Of a stretch of 64,000 nucleotides of DNA, positions 40,001-54,628 are shown in pieces. Numbering within the stretch: the first letter of the stretch is position 1; each line of letters opens with the position of its first letter. The position numbers and the translations under genes were made by a program. This DNA is from Baylisascaris procyonis (Eukaryota; Nematoda; Chromadorea; Rhabditida; Ascarididae): assembly GCA_037389465.1 (NCBI GenBank), contig JAZARR010000105.1:744001-808000 (forward strand), in the 5' to 3' direction. The notes beneath the pieces are model-generated. The model was given only the letters and a program-made list of their open reading frames with translations. It searched no databases and was not told the origin of the DNA.

Positions 40001-43000
40001 TCGGAAATATAAAGTTCACGAAAGCATCGACCATTCCGAACACTTCAGCGTAAGCTTTTCAATTGCATGTATTAAAGGAGATAGTGAAAAGACATGGCAA
40101 ACGCCCGTAATTGATGTGGTTATTAGTGACAATAAGGTAATGTCACGATGCCCTCTACCTTTGCATCTCGCATTAGCATTGCGAGAATTCCACAATTTCC
40201 GTCAAAGCAGTTTTCGATTGATCTATGGAAATCTCACCTTCGCATAATCGGTTTTTTTTTTTCAAGCAGAAAAACCCTAAGTGGAATCACCACTTTCGAG
40301 AACGGAATTTTCAATTTTTCAAAGGCGGTATTCTTGTACTCTTGAGAACCCGAAACGTTCCCCACGACGAATTGACCACTTTTAAAGCTCGACACGCAGT
40401 TATGTTGGAAGGTCTTCCGGCCTCTCATTTGAAGTATTTATTTCTTGATATAATTGCATTTCGAGGACAGCATTATAATTGTTACACTGATTTGAACACA
40501 TTTTTTTCTGTCCGAGGTGCATTTAAAAATCTTCATAGGCGCATTATTCAGTTTGTTAACTGCTACTAGAGTTAACCTTTATTAACTGTGCGCTGTTGTC
40601 CCTCAGGGAGACCCTACTCTTTTCCAAGTTGATCTTCAATTCCAGTTGCATGATGTTTGCGCTCGAATACCTCCATAATTTTGCGCTTAAACTCTTCATT
40701 ACTTCCGGTTTTACAGGAATAAAACCGAAGTTGAAGATCCTTACGGAATTTTCTTCGGAGATTGGCTTAAGCAAGGTTATGATCACCAACTGTCATAGCT
40801 TTCCGTAATTAAAAGAGTTATGGAAGCGAGATAAAACATGCAGGGTCGAGCACTTCCTCATGGGCAACCATTTGGGATGAAGGGAAAGGAATAATGCAGC
40901 TATCTGCAACTGATACCAGAAAAAAAAAAGTTCGCAAAGCATAAATTTGGCAAAATAAAGGTCTGTTTTTTTTTTTTTTTTGATTTTTATTTTCATCTTT
41001 TCAGGAACCGATATGAAAAAACAGAGCAGACCGCAAGTGAGCGTCGACCGAACCTATCGGATTTGGTGCCACAGTTGAAGGTAGTTTATCTTTTTCGCAA
41101 ATGAGATATTTGGATGCCGATTAAGAGAAAGGGGGGGGGGGAGTAGGGAAAACATTTATAGAATGGAAAGGGCGCGATAAGAAATTGGCAGACTTATTTA
41201 TAAGAGTGGTAACTGAGGTGTTTTTTAAGTAGTGGTTGCAGCATTCGCTTCGGCAATATACACGTCGTAATGTTTGTAGGCGAGCATGTGCTTCGTTTAA
41301 AAGACGTTATGCCTGTCATTCCCTCTTAGGCAGCATAAGTTTATTCAGATTTGTGTGCTACCATGCGCTGTTCTACTGCACGTAAGTGTTTATCTAACTA
41401 GATCTATTCTTGGGTCTTAGTGAATCTAATTGGCCGAACGCTATTGCATCACTTAGGTGCGAGTGAATCTAATTGGCGGAACGCTGTTGCATCACTTAGG
41501 TGCGATACCGATCACTGCTATTTTCAGCATGGCGTTGTCCACAAATCACTCTCAGAGTTAAGCGCTATTCGTCGCACATCTCGAAAATCGAGGTACTTGC
41601 TTTTTTATTGACTTTTTACCTCTTTATTTTAGACACATTCACTTTTTTACCCTCTCATACAGCAATTATGTATTGCTCCGCCTTTCGCTTTCAGCGATCG
41701 TAGTCCCCTCACGCAGTAAATATTTTATAAATTTGTTTATCACGTGTATTTGTGTTTATGCATTAGTATCGGATATGTTGATATTTCCACCCTTTCCCGA
41801 TCTGTTTGATCAGTTGAAATAGGGTATACGTGCCGGCATCCAAAGTTCTGAGGGAGCGCTGGAGCTGACGAAAAAGCATACTGGGGAAGGAAAGAAAGAA
41901 AGGAATATGAGCAGTGCATTTTTCTTACAGAGATGCGTGCAGCGACCTCCCAAAAAAAGGGGGATAGGGAACTCGCAGGGAAGCCTGTTTGGGCGTTCGT
42001 CAAGGTTTAAAGATTGAGCAAACAGTGACTATTGGAACGCTGAAATAGAGCAAACAACTGCTTTCTGCTTATTACGTCTGAAGTTAGAAGGTGAGGTGAA
42101 ACTTATTTCAGGGGCTTTAAAGTAGTAATAAGCTCTTTTCATCGCATAGGGAAATAGCTTTATTTTCATTGTGCCATCCCAGGATGGTGGGCTGTGGTCA
42201 CGTGATAATTTGCTGTTTTGTGGCCTGTTAAATGGAACATTCGCAAACCTCCAAAATGAGACGCTGCGAGGGGATTTATATATATGACCGGTAATACTGA
42301 ATGTTGTAGATCACTAATCGCCTGACGTTGATGTTGTAGTGTTCGTAGGCAATCCGTCATCTAATTGCTGACTTGTCTTCCATTGCACATTGGACGGAAG
42401 TGCTGCCACCAATTTGCTCAGAGTCATTCTCTTTCACTCTGTTATTTTTTAGGAAGGCAAAATCTGCTAGCGAGGGTCTTTTCGCCGATGTAGCAGACAG
42501 CGATGATGGCGAAGAAGCTATGGAGGAAGACATGGAACGTGAAGGACTTGCACAAGTTGATGGCGAAAACGTTGCTGTATGTTTCGTCGTAATCGATCCT
42601 CTACCAGTTTCTTTGTTATATCGTTCGAAGCTTTAATGAAAACTTCCAGAATTTGGGAAGCTTTATTTGGAGCGTTAAAGTCGAGCGTATCTGTCTGATC
42701 TTCCGAAAAGGGAAGGTTATGTTATTAACGGAGTTGATCTGAAACTTATGGCGCATTGCATTCCTTTCCAGGTATCGTCCAAAACTTTTATATTAACAGA
42801 GCTTGGGAGGGGGGTACCAGCTGAGGGACCTCGTCGACGATGTGACTTTCCTCGTCATTGTTGAAATTGTTGAACGCTTGTAATTTAAGAGTGGAGCGAG
42901 TGGAACAGCTAGGACGCCGAAATGCCGTCGCAGGAAGATTGTGCTAAAAGCGAATACCGCATCGCCCACATTGCCGTCAAGGAAGCGCAGGATGTAAGTG

Positions 43001-46000
43001 CTTGAAGTGAAGATGGCGGCGATTGCAGTGGTTTTTTCCGTACTTCTCATTCTCCTTTAATGTCGTGTAAGATGAAATGATTCCGCTGTTGAATCCTTTC
43101 TTTGAGTTTTTCAGGAAAGAGGGAACAGCCGGTGTGCCTGTGAAAAAAACTAAAGCGCAGCTGCCTTCGTTGAGCGCCGATGAGCAGTTTGCGGTGGACC
43201 ATCGAGTTAACGAGCATGCTCCTTACGACATTGGTGCTCGTGTATATGCGCTATGGGGGCGAGAGTACTACGCGGCGCAAGTTTCTGCGTAAGTTTCGGT
43301 CGTTTTCGGTCTTAGAGAAACGGTGGTGCGTCGAATTGGTGCTTTATGGGGGAGTAGAAAAATCTGACACATTCCGGTATTAGACCGGGTTGCTAATAGA
43401 GGGGAGGGAGGCCAGTAAAAAATTTCTTGAAAGAACTGCAGATACTTTCGTGAATAACGACAGGTGAAAACTCCAACAACTACAGCAGCGTCTAGTTAGG
43501 CTGCTGTATACAGCTGAACACAATTCTATAGCCTTTCAGCGAAGAGGAAGACCTATGTGTCGTCATTGATTCTTGGTCTTTGATGAATGTGCTTCGTCCC
43601 CTTTTTTTTCACACACGTCTACTTGAGAAGTCGCTCATTACTGTTTCACGGACAACCTCGCTTATCGATGAACTGCATTATATAGAAGTCAGCAGAGCCA
43701 GCACGTTTTAAGGCTTCCAGTAGGAAGTACTGTCTGGGAAGAAATCCGCCGTATTTCACAGGGACAGTTTGCCGTTGGTCTAGCTGTAGCTCACATGTGT
43801 GGAATGTGGGCTATCCCTTTGTGATCCTCCCGTTAAGGCTGGTCCAAGAGATTGACTAATCGCTGTATGTTGCCTATTTTCTCCGTTCACCCATCCACAA
43901 GAAGTGTATTTTGTGCACGGGCTGTTAATCTGGCAAGGGCAATATCCACACTTTTAAAACTCATCTTTCGACTTTGGTTAAAACCTGTGAAATTTAGAGA
44001 GCGAGATTCAAGTGGCAGATATGGGCTGTCGTTCGTGGAAGATGGTCAAGTTCGTACGCTCGTTATTACTGGTATCATTCCGCTCACCGCTCTCACCGAA
44101 GGCAAACAGGTATCTGCGAGTTTTCTTGTTGAAGAGTTTGCGCATCTTTTTTCTAACGTCGCATGAGGGAAAATGAGTTTTGTTGGTCGTTATTATTTCC
44201 GACGACATTTCTGGTGCTTCCACTTACGGTTTTGATGATCGATTCATTGCTAAAGTGGCTGGAATTTTCAGTGCGGTACAACGACGAGTAAAGATGGCGA
44301 CGAGGTGATGGAATGTGTCGAAATTGTGAAGGCGCCATCAAGTGCTGACAAGCAGCAATGGTTGGAGGCCATTTTCGTAGTTAGAAGCATTGAGCACGGA
44401 TATGAATACAGGTACGTTGTCATGAGAGGAAAGTGGCGTGTGCCTTACAGTAGTGATTTTTACTTCTTCTTGGCTTGTTTTGCTTAGCGATTTTCTTGGA
44501 AGTAGAGGTTGGGTGTATTTTGAAGTACTGCAATGAACATACGAATGCTGTTGCCCGTAAACGTCGCGAGAAGAGACTTTCATTGGTCGGGAGGGATAGG
44601 ATATGTGATATGCGATATGCCTAATCTAATATAAGTTTTAGCGTATCATGGGAAAAGCTGATGCTGAGAGCGAATCAAGCGACCGAGCTCCTCACTGCAA
44701 AAGTCAACACAGCCTGCGATGTCATAGCAGGTAATACTTTTGAGGTGCTCTTTACATCGCGTTACCTATGCTTTCATGTTCAGAATGAAGCAAATGACTA
44801 TTGCTTTTTGTTTTTGGAAATTTGCCTGAAATGTTTCAGACAATATCGATTCTACGGAAGCGCGTCGAAGCCGCGCCGCACGTCATACGCACGCTCCGGA
44901 CGATGCCACACCCACGCGTTTGTCTCGCTCGCCAAAGAAGCCGAAAGATGGTAAGTGACTGCATCTAAGAAACAGAAAGTTTTCGTTTCGAGTCCAGCAT
45001 GGCTCATGAGGGAGATAATCAACTGGGCATATTAGTTTATTGTTGGGGAGAGGGGAGGGGGGATAAGGGCCAGGTAAAGGAAGTTTGAAGATGTTTGTTG
45101 CAGTTTTGTTGTGCTTGTTGTTTTGAACCAGATGAGGATGCCCGTGATAGTTGAATGACTGCTGCTGACTAATTTAGTCTCATTTCTTCCACGGTTGCCC
45201 TTTTTTGCCCATTAATCCCATTCGCATTTCCCTTGTTGACAGAAACACGTGGTCCGAAAATTAGCGGATTTTATTAGAACAAAAGAAGATCAGACAACAA
45301 ATAGACGTTGGAAACGACCCTTCAGGAGGAGCGTTCACACTTAAAAGTATGCCTTCACCGACACCTTCATCAGCAGCCTCATTGCCGGCGTCGCCAGCCG
45401 AGTGCTGTGTTCTGATTGTGTTTTTGTGTTAATAGAATCCGCTGATTTCCGCATATGAAGCGTTGACAATCCACTACGCTTTCACTAAAATCCTCTAATA
45501 TTCAGCATCTTGTCTTTCTTACGATATGAGAATAGCAAATTTTTCAGTACACAGAAAAGAGCAGTTGCCTGGCGAGGCAGACAGCGAGGTTGCTGATGAA
45601 GGTGGCGGTGAAGGCGCAGCTTTGACTGCCAACGCTCCTCTTGAAGGTTCATTCTCAGCGTGTTTATCCTTTAGTTCTACTTTGCTCCATTGAAATCCAC
45701 TAGTTTTCTTTACTGATATTTTTAACTGAGTGCAGAAATTCCATGATGCCCGATTATGATCCACTTTCTCCAATAGCGATTTGTAGGGCCTATAGATATT
45801 AGAAGTGATCGCTTGACACATCAAAAATTTTCATCTGTTCCCTTCTTGTACTTCCATTTTTTTACTCTTGAGCTAGAGAAATTTTCAAATCTTCCAAGGA
45901 TATCGTCATATCCATGCCTTTCTGAGGAAACATTTTTTGTTTTAACTTGCGCTTTGATTAACATTGTTTCCTTCGTCCACGTGTGTTGAATATTTTATCG

Positions 46001-48106
46001 AATACTGATCTTTGCTATATCATGTCCATATGTGATCCATGTCCGGACGCCAACGTCATGCAAAGTGAGAGATCTCACCAACATGTCCATATGACATAGC
46101 GATAGGGCGCCATGATGTCGTCATCCTGCTTTACGTCTGTTCGGTATAAATTTTTTAATTTATAGAATTTTGCCCATTCGATTGGAATAGCTAGGCCTAT
46201 TTGATCACTTTTGAGCTGAAGGTTCTGGAAGCCGTGTTGTTATGCCTTCGCGACCTGATCTTAAATCATGTAAGTCTGAAATTTCGTCACGAACCACTGA
46301 GAGAATGAGGATTTTTGGATCTTGGAAATTTCAGATGAAGGGAGAGTGAGATCATTTGCAGTGATAATATTGTGGGTATTAGCTAGCAGCAGTTTCAGAT
46401 GGGGATATTTTCCGCGGTATATCGGTGGTAGTGACATCCGCAATGCGCAAGAATAAGGATGAAGAGCAGGCGTTCAGCAAGCGTGAAGTGCGGCAGATGA
46501 TCGAGAGTCATGGTGGTATCGTGTCCGACGATTTCACTGTGAGTACTTCCTATTTTCTTTGCGGATCGGAGGCGTTGCTGGGCAGTTGTTCATCGTAGTG
46601 TTATTCTTTTGTAGCTGAGTGCTATATGCTATACAGCTGCTTACGATAGCAATGTGGAGTCTACTAAACCGAGCAGAATGTTTTGTTTCAGTGGACTTTC
46701 CCAGTTTTTTCATGCATAGTGCACTCCCTCTCCAGTGCTTGCGTCGTGACGTCATGATTCGATGTACATGACGATATATTTATAGAAGATTCCGGCGGGT
46801 GAGAAAGTACTGCTGATCGCGGACACGCACTACCGTACCCACAAGTATCTCTCAGCGTTGGCACGGTCGGTACCGTGTGTTCGCCACCAGTGGATCCGCG
46901 ACTGTGTTGAGCAGGTGAGCTGTCTGGCGTATATATTGTCGCTTCTTCATTAGTATTTTTGAGTAGACGTTATGCTTAATAATATTAGTAAGTATTGTCC
47001 AGTTGATGAGGTCAATTTAAAGTATATAACCCATTTTACAGAACAGACTGCTCGATTACAACGACTACATGCTGCCAGCCGGAGTTTCGCTTTTGACAGG
47101 CTTGACTGTGCCGTGGTGCGTTCTATTACTTTTTTATTTGCCTTTATGTGCTCGCTTCGATGATGCCTTTATAAAGTAGCAGTATGAGTTAAAGTGTTTC
47201 ATTTTAAGGTAGGCTATTTCGTCACAATACTGATGTCCCACTGTGATTAGTGATGCTGTACTATACACCAGTGGGGTTTTTTTTGTCGTTCACGTTAAAC
47301 GTTTTCGTCTATATATATTTGTGTCATTTTTAGGCACGCTAACAATGGTCGTCTCCTCGAAGGTAAGCGGGTGCTTTTGTACACTCGCAACTTCTATAGC
47401 GAGTCACAAATGCCGAATTTTTCTGAGATTTGGGCACCACTCATCCAGCAGATGGGCGCAAGCGTTGTTGACCAAATGCCGCCAGGTACACGTTTATTAT
47501 CATATCAGCGAAAATAGTTTGATATTATCGCTTTCCGATTTCAAAAATTGGTTCCTGCAGAAAAAACATTCGTCTTACTGAGTGGGAGAGTACCATAAGC
47601 CTTCATTTATTTTGGGTGCTGATCAATTTTGTGGTATGAATTTCTCGACTGCTGGTTTAACACCGAGAAGTAACAGTTTGTAAAATTGGTTCTGCAGATG
47701 GCGTAGACATTCTGCTAACCGACGCATCATGTCCCGAGGAAGTTCTGGCGAAAGCACGCTCCTTCAACGCGACGATTGTTTCATCAGAGTGGATTATTCA
47801 GGTTGGTTATACGTTCACCCGTTATTGAAGTCTATCGAGGATGTAGTAGAAATGCTTATTTGGGAAAAGGAGGTAGAAAAAGTGGATCAGGAACAGGGCC
47901 TCTAATATTAGAAAGAAGTGAATGAAAGTCAGCACGGGTTTGAACTGGAAATATTTTTTTAAGCGATAAATCGCACTCTCCGGTAATATCTGAATCCTTT
48001 TTATTTTTGCCAGCTTTGATCATGTTTTCAGTCAATCATCAACGGTTCTTTGCCGGATCCGATGAAACATGAGCGGTTCAGCTACAACTTCGTGGACTCT
48101 CAGTAA
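31006..48106 (+). CDS. hsr-9: 53BP1/HSR-9 orthologue: Tudor and tandem-BRCT DNA-damage mediator
   Basis: Thirty exons join in phase to 1157 codons: 31006-31030, 31560-31602, 31939-32029, 32932-33009, 33050-33098, 33673-33833, 34066-34226, 34840-35206, 35763-35918, 37255-37406, 37852-37921, 38295-38382, 38786-38985, 39985-40049, 41005-41080, 41528-41592, 42453-42576, 42890-42993, 43115-43288, 43998-44109, 44272-44411, 44642-44730, 44840-44950, 45548-45646, 46399-46538, 46786-46914, 47042-47115, 47334-47485, 47698-47801 and 48032-48106. The Tudor segment and C-terminal BRCT pair match vertebrate 53BP1, which binds methylated histones and p53 at DNA breaks in the nucleus. The long N-terminal region is acidic and low in complexity, as in the family. 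The 33009/33050 junction could instead be 33005/33064. Exon 18 relies on an AAG acceptor. An extra 27-codon exon at 45326-45406 is possible. Confidence 0.88.
33673..35918 (+). other. hsr-9: hsr-9 exons 6-9: acidic, internally repeated region
   Basis: This part is rich in Glu, Lys, Ser and Asp with little hydrophobic content and is likely disordered. Exon 8 (34840-35206) holds two diverged copies of a roughly 50-residue unit sharing SGEK, a ML(R/K)E core and a final (R/C)TEKV. Exon 9 has a shorter repeat (EVERPGLG and EVEQPDLG). In 53BP1 proteins the N-terminal half carries phosphorylation sites for damage kinases; specific sites cannot be assigned here. Confidence 0.7.
37255..42993 (+). other. 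hsr-9: hsr-9 exons 10-18: basic linker before the Tudor module
   Basis: Exons 10-13 are rich in Arg/Lys and Ser (SVRRSTRRSAKE, STRRTRRSLKEK, MSRRKISGPSKGSGSDDD). Exons 14-16 continue with basic and polar sequence. Exon 17 is strongly acidic (DSDDGEEAMEEDMERE). Exon 18 is again basic (TPKCRRRKIVLKAN, LPSRKRR). The alternation resembles the region of vertebrate 53BP1 that includes the GAR motif and nuclear localisation signals, but no motif is long enough to equate directly. Confidence 0.6.
41420..41505 (+). repeat. Tandem duplication of a 43-bp unit
   Basis: Units 41420-41462 and 41463-41505 match at 41 of 43 positions. They lie in the hsr-9 intron between 41080 and 41528, ending 22 bases before an exon. 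Since 43 is not a multiple of three, the copies are in different frames, which argues against coding use. Confidence 0.9.
43115..44411 (+). other. hsr-9: hsr-9 exons 19-21: Tudor module
   Basis: Exon 19 ends with YDIGARVYALWGREYYAAQV. Exon 20 continues SSGRYGLSFVEDGQVRTL and ITGIIPLTALTEGKQ. Exon 21 gives the second barrel. This parallels the W-x(n)-YFYSG ... KYKLLFDDGY order of the 53BP1 tandem Tudor, so the Trp, Tyr and Asp of the methyl-lysine cage appear to be present. In vertebrates this module reads H4K20me2. Confidence 0.75.
46399..48106 (+). other. hsr-9: hsr-9 exons 26-31: tandem BRCT domains
   Basis: The first repeat contains IESHGGIVSDDF, KVLLIADTHYRTHKYLSALA and SVPCVRHQWIRDCVEQ; the linker is LLDYNDYMLPAG. 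The second repeat contains KRVLLYTRNF, LIQQMGASVVDQMPP, ILLTDASCPEEVLAKA and IVSSEWIIQSIING. The characteristic Trp of each repeat is present. The order, spacing and short C-terminal tail are those of 53BP1. The tail ends at TAA 48104-48106. Confidence 0.92.
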
Positions 48107-48791
48107 GGAACTCGCGATTGCGAATCGGTGATGACACTGGATTCGGTACTGTTTATTTCTGTTGTCGATCCCGATCGGATGGCTCGTCCTCTTCAATTTT
48201 ATCCTTTACTGACTTGTTTTTGTCAATTTTTCACAGTCTTGTTGATTCAGCGTTTCTTTGGGGGATATAGGGGTGACATGGAGCTAAAAAAATTTTCAAG
48301 TTCCCCAGTGCACCAGATATTTATGTATCGTGAGTTGAAGTGCGGAGTTTCGTCACCCTGCTTCGGGTATCACGTATTTTGTTGGATGCAGACGGTTGTG
48401 CTTCTTCCTTGTTTTTTTTTTTTGGCCAGGCTTCGTCAGATCTGGTTTTAGCAAATGTTGCCCTCTTACGTATCTTCAGTTAATGTTTAAAAATGTTTGG
48501 GTTGTATTTGGAGTGTAGGGCCCAAGTAATGTTTGTCGTCTTTTGGTGCGACCTGAGCTTTATCGATTTGAAACTTTATATGATGATGTGAAAAGTCGCT
48601 GCAGCGGGACCATTGGGGCTCTAGTATCGGAAGTTGGAGTGATTTGATGCGAATCAAAAGGTAATTGGAAAGTTGGTGGCATTTTGGTAGAGCGCATGCG
48701 GGTTGGCGTGCCTCACTAAGAATTCCAGTAGCAGTAACAGCGTATCGTCGTTCGCCATGTAATGAGAATTAAAGTGTTCACAAAAAATGAG

Positions 48792-48861
48792 AATAAATTC
48801 CGGAAAATGGACCCAAATAAGTGATAATTAAATGAAGGTCATAAAACTATCATGTAATAAA
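48792..48861 (+). terminator. hsr-9: hsr-9 polyadenylation signals
   Basis: AATAAA occurs at 48792-48797 and 48856-48861, about 690-750 bases after the stop codon. No closer perfect signal was noticed. Confidence 0.45.
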
Positions 48862-49830
48862 ACGTGCAACAAACGGTGGAAGGTGCGATCCGTCTAAAAT
48901 GTAAGATGTTTCGTGTGTCTCATGCTAATACTTGGCTCAGTGTTGTAGTCTGAACTCGTTTCCTAATTCCGTTTACTGTGTTGAGGCCGTCTTTGGTCTC
49001 CACGATCTCTACATGAAGCTTAGAGGTTACGGATGTGACGTCATTTATTGTTTAACTTTTTACGCATTGTTTTCGAAGTTATGATGTGAAAATGTACTGA
49101 CCAATTATTTTCGAGCGTAAGTTGCTTGATGCACTGGCAGCAGTGGAGTTAAACAGTTTCTATTATACGAATTAAACGTCGATTCCACTATTCTTCATAT
49201 CGGCTCTTGCCATGAATTGTCTGTGATTTCTTCAGATTCGGTAGTAGCAACTGAACGACTGAAAGGGGATCGTCTAGTGAAACATGACTGGTTGCAAACA
49301 AGAGGCGAATAGAGGTTCATCGAAGTAGCGAAGTATTCATCACTGCGCAACGTCGTCGAATTTGATGAGCAGGCCAAGTCGCACCTGAAAATACATAACA
49401 CTCGTGCACACCTTCCATTTTTCTCATCGTAAACTCCATGAGTAAATGCAGTAGGTTGGTCGGGGCGGCTAAAGTTTTCTGGTAGTTCAGGAAATCCAAA
49501 AAACTGCTGACTGAGGACTGCAGTAAAAAAGGAACAATTAGTCGCCGTTGTGAAGATGCTAGTTAAATCTCATCGTGGTCGCTGCTGAGGCTGGCACCGA
49601 GCTCGATCGACCATCACTTATTGAATCTGTTTCCGTTTTGCTTGGTTGGAGCTAGCCACGTGACTGCAACCTAGTTCACTTTATCTGTTGGCCTTGAATT
49701 AAACTTCGTGGCTGAAATCAGGTACAACCAAACCTCTGTTCTGAGTGCTGAGCTAAGGGGGGACGGCATTAGACAACAACGACGAGGGTTCTATTGATAA
49801 CCTGTAGTACATGAGTGGGACGGAGTGCGA
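48862..49830. other. No gene recognised between hsr-9 and the next small gene
   Basis: Short open frames occur on the minus strand (49195-49401, 49317-49499) without motif or splice support. It may hold the promoter of the small gene that follows. Confidence 0.4.
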
Positions 49831-50126
49831 ATGAGCACTGCGCAGTTCCGCCGGCTGTCAGCACTTTGCGAGGGTGTTGTGGCATCTGTGTCGTCACCGT
49901 TGAATGCTTATTTTGGCTTCAATATGACGATGTTGACGCTGGCGATCGGAACTATGATACTGTGTATTTTGAGACTCAAAAATTAGAACCAACGAAATTA
50001 TAGAGGTCTAAATTTTCTCCCTACAGGTTAAGGCAGACAGTATTCTTGGAGAATGCGTCCCAAACACGCACAAATCGGAACTGGAAGGAACGCAAGACTT
50101 TGTCCAAGGTACGCGTCCTTCCATGA
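49831..50126 (+). CDS. Small candidate membrane protein, about 76 aa
   Basis: Two exons, 49831-49961 and 50027-50126, are joined across a 65-base intron (GTGTAT to CTCCCTACAG), phase 2, and the frame ends at TGA 50124-50126. The N-terminal part (MSTAQFRRLSALCEGVVASV) leads into a hydrophobic stretch (MTMLTLAIGTMILL) and then a basic polar tail (NASQTRTNRNWKERKTLSK). This is the layout of a single-pass small membrane protein, perhaps mitochondrial. I do not recognise it. A GTACGC donor inside exon 2, after 50108, could lead to further exons. The intron length and clean acceptor support the model, but the gene is short. Confidence 0.38.

Positions 50127-54628
<4,502 letters not shown>

Noticed and set aside
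39985..40136. Reading of hsr-9 exon 14 as DGTAVVRKYKVHESID, which resembles a conserved 53BP1 segment
   Set aside because: That frame needs an unseen exon on both sides. Reading it in phase 0 (starting MERQSFGNIK) joins both neighbours directly with canonical sites.
42650..42715. Possible 22-codon hsr-9 exon (NLGSFIWSVKVERICLIF)
   Set aside because: It is phase-compatible, but its hydrophobic content is unlike the polar neighbourhood. It remains possible but is not included in the model.
43541..43640. Exon-like block after TAGCCTTTCAG in the hsr-9 Tudor region
   Set aside because: It keeps phase, but inserting it would break the Tudor strand that continues cleanly from 43288 to 43998, and no good donor ends it.
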